From Isotricha intestinalis (Eukaryota > Ciliophora > Litostomatea > Vestibuliferida > Isotrichidae): DNA of 12,520 nt. The stretch lies in the NCBI GenBank assembly GCA_023807065.1, contig JAJJLU010000988.1, forward strand, positions 1-12,520. The letters run 5' to 3'. The notes below the pieces were generated by a model. That model was given only the letters and a program-made list of their open reading frames with translations. It made no database searches and had not been told where the DNA came from. The first letter of the stretch is position 1. Each line of letters starts with the position of its first letter. Positions 1 through 7,546 of this stretch are shown piece by piece. The translations under genes were made by a program, and so were the position numbers.

Positions 1-28
1 AATCCCCAATCCCCAATCCCCAATCCCC
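1..28. repeat. Telomeric repeat, (AATCCCC)4
   Basis: Four perfect tandem copies of the 7-mer AATCCCC open the window, and the repeat stops abruptly at base 29. Read on the other strand the unit is GGGGATT, a G-rich strand running 5' to 3' toward the left end, as expected for the C-rich strand of a left-hand telomere. The unit differs from the classic ciliate hexamer (TTGGGG) and from the hypotrich octamer (TTTTGGGG) by one base in length. Only 28 bases are present, so the array is probably cut short by the assembly rather than being the full telomere. Confidence 0.85.
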
Positions 29-200
29 ATGATATTAATCAATACGAAATCAATAATTAATAACCTAGAAAAAATAAATTGAATAAAAATATTACAAAAA
101 AAATTATTATATATACTTAAAATCATTTTTATAATTTTTTTTAATATTGAAATTATAAGTTTTTTGGATTTATTTTAATAAAAAATATTTTGTAGATATA

Positions 201-280
201 GACACCCCCTAGTGTACACCACCACTCCCCTGTTGAATATAAAGGGATTAGTTTGGACTTGTGAGGAAGAGGAGGTGCCC
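201..280. ncRNA. GC-rich subtelomeric island, candidate structured RNA
   Basis: 41 of these 80 bases are G or C, against roughly a fifth in the surroundings. The first 30 bases are C-rich (16 C, 3 G) and bases 241-280 are G-rich (16 G, 4 C), so the two arms can pair. One stem is visible: 203-210 with 270-277, seven of eight pairs, with a C-A mismatch at 207/273. A 4-bp stem TCCC 226-229 with GGGA 244-247 could form inside it. In very AT-rich genomes, islands like this often mark functional RNAs, but I recognise no family: no tRNA boxes, snRNA, SRP or RNase P signature is visible. Strand is unassigned. It could equally be a conserved subtelomeric element. Confidence 0.3.
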
Positions 281-283
281 ATT

Positions 284-311
284 CTTTAATTCAGTTCTAT
301 TCGAATTAAAG
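284..311. other. Perfect 9-bp hairpin next to the GC-rich island
   Basis: CTTTAATTC at 284-292 is the exact reverse complement of GAATTAAAG at 303-311, leaving a 10-nt loop. It begins four bases after the GC-rich island ends. It might be the 3' end of an RNA transcribed from the island, or a chance AT-rich palindrome. Confidence 0.4.
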
Positions 312-494
312 TTGAATTACTAATGAGTTATTTTTAAATCTTATATTTATATTTATTTCAAATTAAAATTTATATGCTCTTTTAACTGATTAAGTTTCAA
401 ACATTTCTTTTCAATGATTTTTATTTAAAACAATTAATTTCATATCAAATGAGAAATTAAAATAAATAATAATTATTATTCTTAAATTCATAGA

Positions 495-1916
495 ATGCAT
501 GATAATGAAGTAAAAAAAATAAGTAACATTATGAGACAAAATTTTTTTGGTCAAAAAACTATTAATGAACATAATTCTTCAATGATAAGCCAAAACAATA
601 TATCAAAAGCAGAATTATTTAATATAAATTCAATTCATAAAAAAGAAATAGAAAAAAAAATAAAAAAACAAAAAAAATATGCAAGATATCAAGGTTTTTT
701 AAATGGAATAATTTTAATTTTAGCATTTTTGATTAAATTTTTACTCACATTTATATACATAATTAAAAAAGGAAATATAATAATATTTTTCCAATATATT
801 TTTTTTTCAATAACAATGATAATGTCAACGATTTGTATTTTTTCATCTCCAGGAATATTACCAATGAATATAAATAATAAGCAAAAAAAAAATTTCAAAA
901 ATTCAAATATAATATATAAATTTAGAAAGAAATACTACGTATTACAAGGTAGATTATTTAAATTAAAAGTATGTTCAACATGTTTAATAACAAGACCACT
1001 CGGTTCAACTCATTGTAAAAGATGTAATGTTTGTATAGAAAAAATAGATCATCATTGTCCTTGGGTAGGAAATTGTATTGGAATAAATAATTATAAATTT
1101 TTTTATTATTTATTATGTTCTTATAATATTTTTACTATTATTGATATAATTACTGATGTTGAATTCTTAATTTCTAATTCAAATTATAAAAATAAAAAAA
1201 CTAGAAAAATTATTTGCATCATTCTTTTAGCATTCAATAGTGCTGTTTTATTATTTATTGTCGCTTTATTAATCAGTCATACAATTTATGTTTGGTATGG
1301 AGAAACCACTTATATGAGAATTAAAATGAAACATTTATTAATACTTTTTGGGAATCCTTTCAACAAAGGACCGAAAGAAAATTTTAAGAAATTATTTTGC
1401 CAAAAATATAAACCTAAAAAAATTAAAAATTATATGTATATTAAATTTAATACTCAATTTAATAATTTTTATTTAGGGAAATCACATTTAGAATTAATTA
1501 GTAATTCAAGTAATATTATAATAAATTCAAAAAATAGAATACAGCCACAGAAACTAGAAAGTCAAATAACAAAGAAAAATTCATCTCAAAATGTAAATAT
1601 AAATTATTATATAAATAACACAATAAATAATTCAAAAGCAAATTCATATAATAGTAGACAAAAAAATGTTTTTGGAATTTATAAAAATTATGAAGAAGAT
1701 AAATTAAAACCAAGAAATTATTATCATACTGCAGAAATAAAGAAAAATAAAAATAAAGATACTTTAAATCCAAAATCAATTAAAACTCATTATACTTTTA
1801 AACTTCCTCCAAGAAAATATTTAAGTAATGTTAGTAGTTGTAATTCATATCCCTCTTCAAATAGTCAAAGTGGAAATGTTTTTTTTGTTGATCATGCCCA
1901 TAATACTATTAAGTAA
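495..1916 (+). CDS. DHHC-type protein S-palmitoyltransferase
   Basis: A 473-residue four-pass membrane enzyme of the DHHC family, which transfers palmitate from acyl-CoA to cysteines of target proteins. Membrane segments are visible at about residues 67-90, 95-116, 200-219 and 240-261. Between the second and third lies the cysteine-rich domain, starting with C160-x2-C163 and reaching the catalytic D185-H186-H187-C188 followed by PWVGNCIG. The C-terminal conserved motif, usually TTxE, reads T271-T272-Y273-M274, so its glutamate is missing. The downstream N287-P288-F289 element looks like the usual NPF/NPY segment after it. The last 170 or so residues are Asn/Ser/Lys-rich and low complexity, longer than in a minimal enzyme. 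The ATG at 495 is the first in frame and no intron is needed; the stop is TAA. The gene converges on the pepsin-like gene 144 bp downstream. Confidence 0.95.
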   Translation: MHDNEVKKISNIMRQNFFGQKTINEHNSSMISQNNISKAELFNINSIHKKEIEKKIKKQKKYARYQGFLNGIILILAFLIKFLLTFIYIIKKGNIIIFFQYIFFSITMIMSTICIFSSPGILPMNINNKQKKNFKNSNIIYKFRKKYYVLQGRLFKLKVCSTCLITRPLGSTHCKRCNVCIEKIDHHCPWVGNCIGINNYKFFYYLLCSYNIFTIIDIITDVEFLISNSNYKNKKTRKIICIILLAFNSAVLLFIVALLISHTIYVWYGETTYMRIKMKHLLILFGNPFNKGPKENFKKLFCQKYKPKKIKNYMYIKFNTQFNNFYLGKSHLELISNSSNIIINSKNRIQPQKLESQITKKNSSQNVNINYYINNTINNSKANSYNSRQKNVFGIYKNYEEDKLKPRNYYHTAEIKKNKNKDTLNPKSIKTHYTFKLPPRKYLSNVSSCNSYPSSNSQSGNVFFVDHAHNTIK

Positions 1917-2060
1917 TAACAGGATTCAAATATTAAATGTTAAATTGCTTAATATATTATAGTATATATAATAATATTACTTGAAGATTGCTTGTATATA
2001 TTTTTTAATATATGATATAAATTAATTTTATCATATTATTGATTTTTTTAATTTATTTTT

Positions 2061-3260
2061 TCATGAAATTGGTTGTAATTGAGTATAAAAATCTTTAATA
2101 AAAGAAGTTAATCTTCTTTCTCTATGTTTTTTAAGAGTATCTTTTGCTATTTTATACATAAAAGGAATTACTAGAATTATTACAACAACTAAAGTCCATA
2201 TTATTATTCTTTTTAAAGGAAATAAAGTGTTAACATCAACACTTTCAAAATTTTTATCTTTTGTTCTTAATATTATTTGGCTTTTACCATAATTAAAAGT
2301 AGCTAAAAATTTTGAAAGAAAAGAAATCCCAAATTTCCATTCATCTCTCTTAATATTATTAAATCTAATTTGAAAAATACATCTATTACCAAGAATATCA
2401 AAATATTGTTTAGTATTAAAATCAATACTTTTTTCTTGAATAACAAAAGTAATTTTTTTTAAATTTTCATCTTTTAATTTATCACACATACATTCAATTT
2501 CATTATCAACTGAAATTGTTTTTCTACAAATATTTTTAGAAAAAGTCTCATTAAATATATTTTCAACAATAAAATCAAAAGCCATTTCAGGAGCTAAAAT
2601 TCCTTTAGTATTAGTGGAAAAAGAAGCTTTATTTTGATTATAATAATAAATATTTTCATATTTATAAGAAATTTCTCCAATGAATATAAATCCTAATTCA
2701 AAATCCCAATTTTTATTACTTGACTTTACCGGAATATTTAAATTATATTGAAATTGAGATAAAATATCATTTGGAATATCTCCATAATATAATTTTCCTT
2801 TATCATTATTTATATGAAAAGTAAATTGAGGGTTGGATATTATATTTTGTTTTGTCATTAAATGAATTAAATTATGATTTTTTCGGTATTTATATGAAAA
2901 TGAAATTGATTTTGTTTTTGAAAATTCATTATTATAAATTATAAATGAAAAGCCATTAACTCTTATTGAATTTTTATTTAAATTAATATAATCATTTAAT
3001 TCAATTCCATTTGCTTCTTTATTATCAATTTGAAAAGTTAATTTATTATTTATGATTTTTGATGTTGTTAAAGAAGATGTTGGTAATGAATAATCATCTA
3101 TGAAACTGAATTCTGATTCTAAGTCTACTATTGCATTGATTGTTTTAGTTTCTTCTAAATATATTGTTATTAAACATGTTTCAGTATCTAAATAAATATC
3201 TGATTCTAATTGATTTGAAAATATTAAAAGAAAAAATAACAAAAAATATTTATTTGTCAT
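2061..3260 (-). CDS. Membrane-anchored pepsin-like (A1) protein, probably catalytically dead
   Basis: 399 residues with an N-terminal signal peptide (about 1-18), a pepsin-fold lumenal or extracellular domain, one transmembrane helix (352-371) and a short basic cytosolic tail. Landmarks of the A1 family are in the right order: an AIVD-type first motif at 43-46, G155-K-L-Y-Y-G-D as in pepsin GxLxFGG, a second motif region at 212-225 ending in L-A-P-E, paired cysteines at 245, 257, 259 and 294, and W308-K-F-G-I-S-F-L matching the WxLGDxFL block. Both active-site motifs are degenerate: the first reads D46-L-E instead of DTG/DSG, and the second has S215-T-N where DTG/DSG is expected, so the second aspartate is gone. 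It may be a folded scaffold or binding protein instead of a protease. It ends at TGA, unlike the other intact genes here, and diverges from TGS1 across 44 bp. Confidence 0.8.
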   Translation of the reverse strand: MTNKYFLLFFLLIFSNQLESDIYLDTETCLITIYLEETKTINAIVDLESEFSFIDDYSLPTSSLTTSKIINNKLTFQIDNKEANGIELNDYINLNKNSIRVNGFSFIIYNNEFSKTKSISFSYKYRKNHNLIHLMTKQNIISNPQFTFHINNDKGKLYYGDIPNDILSQFQYNLNIPVKSSNKNWDFELGFIFIGEISYKYENIYYYNQNKASFSTNTKGILAPEMAFDFIVENIFNETFSKNICRKTISVDNEIECMCDKLKDENLKKITFVIQEKSIDFNTKQYFDILGNRCIFQIRFNNIKRDEWKFGISFLSKFLATFNYGKSQIILRTKDKNFESVDVNTLFPLKRIIIWTLVVVIILVIPFMYKIAKDTLKKHRERRLTSFIKDFYTQLQPIS

Positions 3261-3304
3261 TTATTTTAAATATTTAATTTTTTTTTTAAATAATTATCTA
3301 AAAA
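3261..3304. promoter_or_regulatory. 44-bp divergent intergenic region (bidirectional promoter)
   Basis: The start codons of the pepsin-like gene (minus, 3260) and TGS1 (plus, 3305) are separated by only 44 bases, almost all A and T with a run of T in the middle. Both promoters and both 5' leaders must fit here or overlap the neighbouring coding sequence. No specific factor site can be named. Confidence 0.6.
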
Positions 3305-4645
3305 ATGGAAGAATCTGAAATTCCTTTAGAAGAAAATGAATCAAATGAAACCATAATTAATAGTAATATTATCCAAGAAGAAGAAATCAAAAAAGAAGAA
3401 ATAAAAAATAACAATTTATCCAAAAAAAGAAAAAGAAATAAAAAAAAACTTAAATTAAAAAATAGACAAAAAGAAATGAACAAATTAGTAAAAGATAATT
3501 TACAAATATCAACAATACAAATATTAGATTCTACAATTTTAGCAATAAATAAATATAAAAAAGTAATATTTGAAACAGATAAAAAATTATTTATAAAAGG
3601 AAATAAAAATATACCAGATGAAGAACAACAAAACATTCATTATAATATGAGATTTTATTTTTTTTCATTATTTGATAATGGAATAAAAATGGATGAAGAA
3701 AGTTGGTATAGTGTAACTCCAGAAGAAATTTCAATATATATTTCAAATTTAATAAAAGATTCAAAAAATTTTATTATAACTGATGCTTTTTGTGGTTGTG
3801 GAGGAAATACAATATTTTTTAGTAAAAAATTTAAAAAAGTTTATGCTAATGATTTATATGAAGAAAAAATTAAATTAACTATTAATAATTTGAAAGTATA
3901 TAATTGTGAAGATAATGTGGAATTTTCTTGCCAGGATTTTTTAACTTTCAATAAAAAAAGTGATTATATATTTTTATCTCCTCCTTGGGGTGGAGTTGAT
4001 TATAAAAATGATAATAATTTTTTATTAAAAAATTGGATTAATCCGGATATCGAAGAAATAATAAAACATTCATTAGAATTAAGTAAAAATTTAATCTTTT
4101 ATCTTCCAAGATGTACAAAGATAAATGAATTAATTGAATATATTTATAAATATGATAAATCTTTTATTGATAATAATGAAAAAACTATCTATTTAGATAT
4201 TCAATATTTATGTTCTGCTGAAAAAATAAAAGCTATTTTAATTTTATATGGAGAAGACTTTAATAATATTAAAGTTAAAGATATAAGGAAATATTTTATT
4301 GATACATATAAAATAAAAGGTAATAATAGACAAGTTAAGATTATTATTTCCATTGCAAAAATTTTAGGAGGGAATAAATTTTTAAAATATTGTAATGATT
4401 TTAATGTAAATATTTTAAAAGGGAACCTAAGTTATAAAGTAAATCCTAATAAAATTATAAATTATTTTACAAAGAAATCAATGACTCAAGAAGAATTAGA
4501 ACTTTTAGAAAATGAAATAAAAGAAATTGAAAAACAAGAAATAAAATCTCAAACAAATTTTATTCTAACTTCCCAAACTCCAGTCTATAATATTTCCCAA
4601 ACACTCTCTGAAGAGCAATTTACTTCTATTCTTCAATTAAATTAA
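3305..4645 (+). CDS. TGS1: TGS1-type trimethylguanosine synthase
   Basis: 446 residues. TGS1 enzymes convert the m7G cap of snRNAs and snoRNAs (and telomerase RNA in several species) to 2,2,7-trimethylguanosine, using S-adenosylmethionine, in nucleus and Cajal-body-like sites. The diagnostic blocks are present: W134-Y-S-V-T-P-E before the fold, motif I D160-A-F-C-G-C-G-G-N-T for SAM binding, N-D after the second strand, and the catalytic/cap-stacking motif S225-P-P-W228-G-G, all as in the human enzyme. A basic stretch at 40-56 (KKRKRNKKK...) looks like a nuclear localisation signal and follows an acidic N terminus. About 150 residues follow the methyltransferase core, Lys/Asn-rich with a helical Glu-rich segment, unlike the short human C terminus. 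No intron is needed. The stop is TAA, and the gene converges on CK2 beta 92 bp away. Confidence 0.93.
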   Translation: MEESEIPLEENESNETIINSNIIQEEEIKKEEIKNNNLSKKRKRNKKKLKLKNRQKEMNKLVKDNLQISTIQILDSTILAINKYKKVIFETDKKLFIKGNKNIPDEEQQNIHYNMRFYFFSLFDNGIKMDEESWYSVTPEEISIYISNLIKDSKNFIITDAFCGCGGNTIFFSKKFKKVYANDLYEEKIKLTINNLKVYNCEDNVEFSCQDFLTFNKKSDYIFLSPPWGGVDYKNDNNFLLKNWINPDIEEIIKHSLELSKNLIFYLPRCTKINELIEYIYKYDKSFIDNNEKTIYLDIQYLCSAEKIKAILILYGEDFNNIKVKDIRKYFIDTYKIKGNNRQVKIIISIAKILGGNKFLKYCNDFNVNILKGNLSYKVNPNKIINYFTKKSMTQEELELLENEIKEIEKQEIKSQTNFILTSQTPVYNISQTLSEEQFTSILQLN

Positions 4646-4737
4646 ATAAAAATAATTAAAAACAATATAATTATAAAATAAATTATCATAAATAACAATG
4701 TAAAAAAAATAAATTTAAATTTAACTTAACTTTTTTA

Positions 4738-5482
4738 TTATTTATTACTTTCAGATTTGCTTCTGTTTTCCTGTTCATTAATATTTTTCTCATATTTGGA
4801 GCCAGGCATTCCATATAATCTAAATCCATAAATTTTAGGAATATATTTATTCTGTTTATCAGTGGGTAATAATTCAGGGAAAGTTTGGAAAAAAATATTA
4901 GGAAAAGAGCATCCAAAATATGCACCATCAATATCAACAAATCTAATTCTAGGAACATATACTTCTTCACATCTAGGGCAAAATATTTTTACTCTAGAAA
5001 TACTTAAATCTTCACTCATAGCAATTGGAACAACTAATTGTCTTTCACATAAAACACGAGGACATCCTCCGAATGTTCCATTTAAAAATTTATTTCTCAT
5101 TTTATGAAGTCCTTTAGAACTTAAAATATATCTTTCATGAATTAAACCATATAAATCCATTGCACTTTGATATACTTCAAGAAAGCTATTCAATTATATG
5201 AATATTTTTTACTTTTGATTTGTTAAATCCTCAGAATCAGGATTTTCAGTTGAAAGAATCATTTCTAAGGCTTCATCATATCTAGGGATCAAAGGCTTTA
5301 AACCATATAAATTAAATGAATCACGAATAAAGTCCTCGTCTACGTCAACAAAAAATTCGTGACCTTCGATTTCACAAAACCAATTTATCCACCCGTCAGA
5401 GCTTATATCTTCATCTGTGTCACCTGTTTGACCTAATTTTTTTCATTTTTATATAGGTTTATTGGTTATATTTACTATTCAT
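4738..5482 (-). CDS. CSNK2B: Casein kinase 2 regulatory (beta) subunit, three exons
   Basis: Regulatory subunit of the CK2 holoenzyme: it dimerises through a zinc finger and docks two catalytic alpha subunits. Reading the minus strand with two introns removed (exon 1 5476-5482, exon 2 5213-5432, exon 3 4738-5185) gives 224 residues, close to the usual 215. The N terminus MNSQTGDTDEDISSDGWINW leads into the conserved WFC block; FNLYGL, RYDEALEMIL and YGLIHERYIL follow. Zinc ligands C117, C122, C145 and C148 keep exactly the 5-23-3 spacing of the human protein (109, 114, 137, 140). DGAYFG and the PKIYGFRLYG block close the fold, and the tail is polar. Without the introns the frame is broken after NQ and has no start, so splicing is required. 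Exon 1 encodes only ATGAATA. Stop is TAA. Confidence 0.95.
5186..5212 (-). other. 27-nt GT-AG intron in the CK2 beta gene
   Basis: On the minus strand the segment starts GTAAAAAATA and ends TTGAATAG. It carries in-frame stops, and removing it joins ...TNQ to NFLEVYQ through a split AA|C codon, restoring the conserved CK2 beta alignment across the junction. The size is in the range of ciliate mini-introns. Confidence 0.9.
5433..5475 (-). other. 43-nt GT-AG intron after a 7-nt coding exon of CK2 beta
   Basis: On the minus strand it starts GTAAATATAA and ends AAAAATTAG. Removal joins ATG AAT A to GT CAA ACA GGT, giving MNSQTG in frame with the conserved WINWFC block. No ATG lies in the exon 2 frame, and upstream stops close that frame, so an intron here is the simplest way to give the gene a start. 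The donor GTAAA matches the other intron. Confidence 0.8.
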
Positions 5483-6433
5483 TTTTTTATGATAATTTTT
5501 TTTTAAAAATAATAAAAATATTTATTAATATTAATAAGAATATGATAATTTATGAAATTAACAAATTCAGTTTATCAAAAACAATTAATAGTATAATAGG
5601 ATTTTTGCTAATTATAATTCAATCTACAAATATATAAATAAATTTTTTAGAAATTATAAAATTTAAAGAAAGATAATTAGAATTTATTTATTTCTTTCTA
5701 TTTTAATTAAAAAATTATAAGATTCTAATACTTTAAAATGAATAAGATATAAATTTTTATTTGAATTTCAACTAATTCAAAAAACAAAAAAATTCCTATA
5801 ATAAAAAAATCATTTATAGAAAAAGAAATAACGTCCTCATTATTCTATTTATATGATTCAATAATATAATGAACCAACAATGAAATTTTAAATACATTAA
5901 AAATATTATTTATAAATAATTTGGTAAAAATTACAATAAGTCTAACAACTTTTAAATTAGATTAAAAAAATTTTGCTATCAAATATATCAATTAAGAATA
6001 GATTTCTAAAAGTTGATTCAAGTTGAAATGGATAAGAAGATTAAATATGTGGAAAAAATATAGAATCACCTCAAATGTAATTAATGGGTTTATTCTTAAT
6101 TTTTTTCAAAGAAAATTTAGTTTTTGTAGATATTGACAACATTCTTGATTGATTCAAAAATGAAATCATTAAAAATTGTGAATTTGTTCCAGATTATCAA
6201 AATTATATTAATTAATTAATTATATGATTCAATTACATTCTTAGTATTTAAAAATATTTATTTTGCTGTTTCTATAATAATCCTAATGATGAAAAATTAA
6301 TATAATTAATCCAAAAAAATAAAATCATAGGCTAATTTAGAAATTAATCAAATATTATTTAATTATTTTTATTGAATTAAATAAATTTTTAATTATATAC
6401 TTTTTTGCATAAAATTTTAAATGAAATTTATAG
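5483..6433. other. 951-bp stretch without a convincing gene
   Basis: This divergent gap between CK2 beta and the Asn-rich gene holds no long open frame on either strand. The best short one is a 31-codon ATG frame at 5542-5637 (+), with nothing recognisable. In plus frame 3, from about 6081 to 6470, the translation looks loosely protein-like (for example NLVFVDIDNILD and FKNEIIKNCEFVPDYQNYIN around 6114-6200) but is cut by many TAA and several TGA codons. It may be a decayed exon, or chance in AT-rich DNA. The promoters of both neighbours, and any missing 5' exon of the Asn-rich gene, must also be here. Confidence 0.5.
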
Positions 6434-7546
6434 AAAGAAATAAGAAAATTTTATTATAATAACCTAAATTCAAATAATCATCATATAATAAAAACTCAAA
6501 AAGACAATTATTTTGATGGAAATGAAAGAAATATAAAAACAACAAGTGTAAAAATAAGAATAAATAGCCAAAAAAAAAAAAATCAAAACAATAACGAAGA
6601 TTTATTTAAAACTAATAGTACAATAGAAGTTGAAAAAGCTAAAAATTATTTTAACAAAAAGATTATAAACAACAATAATAATTTAAATTATGAACATAAA
6701 TTTTTAAGTCCAGTAAAAGCAAAAATAATGAAATCAAATAGTATTACAAAAATAGATGCATTAGTTTCTCCCAAACATTATCCAAATAATTATAAAAAAT
6801 CATCCATTCAAATATTTAATAATTTGAGTAATTGTTATCAAAAGAAATTAAATACGAATTCTTCCCAAAAAAATTTAAAAAAAAATGAAAGTTTAGAACA
6901 CTCAATTAGAGTTAATAGAAGAAATAAATTCATTAAAACAATTAATACAAGTACTTCTCTAAGAAAGAATAATACTACCACAAAAGATAACAGTTTTTCT
7001 GAAAGAAGATCTTTAAATAATATATCAATAAATTTATCCAAAGTTGAGAATAATACAATAAAAACAAGAAATTTATTATCTTATGATTTAAAAAAAATTA
7101 ATTCTAATTTAAATTTAGAATCTACAAAGAAAAAATTATTTAATGAATATAATTTGAATATTAATAGAAATCATACAGTAAATACAATTAATTGTATGAA
7201 AAATGTGAATAAAATTAATGAATTTAATAAAAAAATTCTTGTTCAGACTAATTCAAAAAATAAATTTAAAAAAAAAAGAAATGAAAAAATTAGAATTATT
7301 TTTAATATTTTAAATAAAAAAATTTTACATTTGAAATTGAATTTTTTTCACACGGCCAAAAAATTAAATAAAAAACAATTATATCAAAAATCAAATAAAA
7401 ATTTTAGAAGTTTAAGTCCTAAAAATAAATTCTCCCCAAATAATGTAATTACTAAAAATAAAACACCAACTAAAATTTTTAAAACAAGAAACTCTCCTAT
7501 ATTTCAAATAAATAAATCTCCTCAGAATTTTTCAATAAAAATTTAA
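6434..7546 (+). CDS. Asn/Lys/Ser-rich basic protein of unknown function, 5' end unresolved
   Basis: I do not recognise this protein. The first in-frame ATG is at 6728 and gives 272 residues, but the same frame is open for 98 further codons back to 6434 (TAG at 6431), with the same Asn/Lys-rich composition and no ATG. Such a run is unlikely by chance at this AT content, so the true start is probably in an upstream exon I cannot place. The sequence is strongly basic, low complexity, and has no membrane segment or known domain. Several S/T-P sites stand out: LSPVK, VSPKH, LSPKN, FSPNN, KTPTK, NSPIF and KSPQN, two of them full S/T-P-x-K CDK-type sites, clustered mainly at the C terminus. A 13-A run (6570-6582) lies in the upstream open part. 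It could be a cytoskeletal or cell-cycle substrate; that is a guess. Stop is TAA. Confidence 0.55.
   Translation, partial: KEIRKFYYNNLNSNNHHIIKTQKDNYFDGNERNIKTTSVKIRINSQKKKNQNNNEDLFKTNSTIEVEKAKNYFNKKIINNNNNLNYEHKFLSPVKAKIMKSNSITKIDALVSPKHYPNNYKKSSIQIFNNLSNCYQKKLNTNSSQKNLKKNESLEHSIRVNRRNKFIKTINTSTSLRKNNTTTKDNSFSERRSLNNISINLSKVENNTIKTRNLLSYDLKKINSNLNLESTKKKLFNEYNLNINRNHTVNTINCMKNVNKINEFNKKILVQTNSKNKFKKKRNEKIRIIFNILNKKILHLKLNFFHTAKKLNKKQLYQKSNKNFRSLSPKNKFSPNNVITKNKTPTKIFKTRNSPIFQINKSPQNFSIKI

Larger units (their letters stand above)
29..494. other. Subtelomeric non-coding stretch
   Basis: No supported gene lies between the telomere repeat and the DHHC gene. Most of it is AT-rich sequence of the kind found between all genes here. 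Exceptions are the GC-rich island at 201-280 and the hairpin at 284-311, listed separately. The part from 312 to 494 is presumably the promoter and 5' leader of the DHHC gene; no individual element can be identified in it. Confidence 0.6.

Noticed and set aside
201..311. tRNA or rRNA fragment in the GC-rich island
   Set aside because: GTGTACACC and ATTCGAATT recall SSU rRNA and B-box sequences, but no cloverleaf, no full box pair and no extended rRNA match is present.
689..1779. Minus-strand open frames inside the DHHC gene
   Set aside because: They are antisense shadows of an AT-rich coding sequence with clear DHHC motifs on the plus strand; their translations are low-complexity Leu/Phe/Tyr/Asn.
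495..4645. Tetrahymena-type code (TAA/TAG = Gln)
   Set aside because: Intact genes use only CAA/CAG for Gln and terminate at TAA at sensible protein ends, so a TAR-as-Gln code is not supported.
4862..5107. 81-codon plus-strand open frame
   Set aside because: It lies antisense to exon 3 of CK2 beta, whose conserved zinc finger and core fill this stretch; it has no recognisable product.
5542..5637. 31-codon ATG frame upstream of CK2 beta
   Set aside because: It is short, mostly Ile/Asn/Ser, has no recognisable motif, and is of a length expected by chance.
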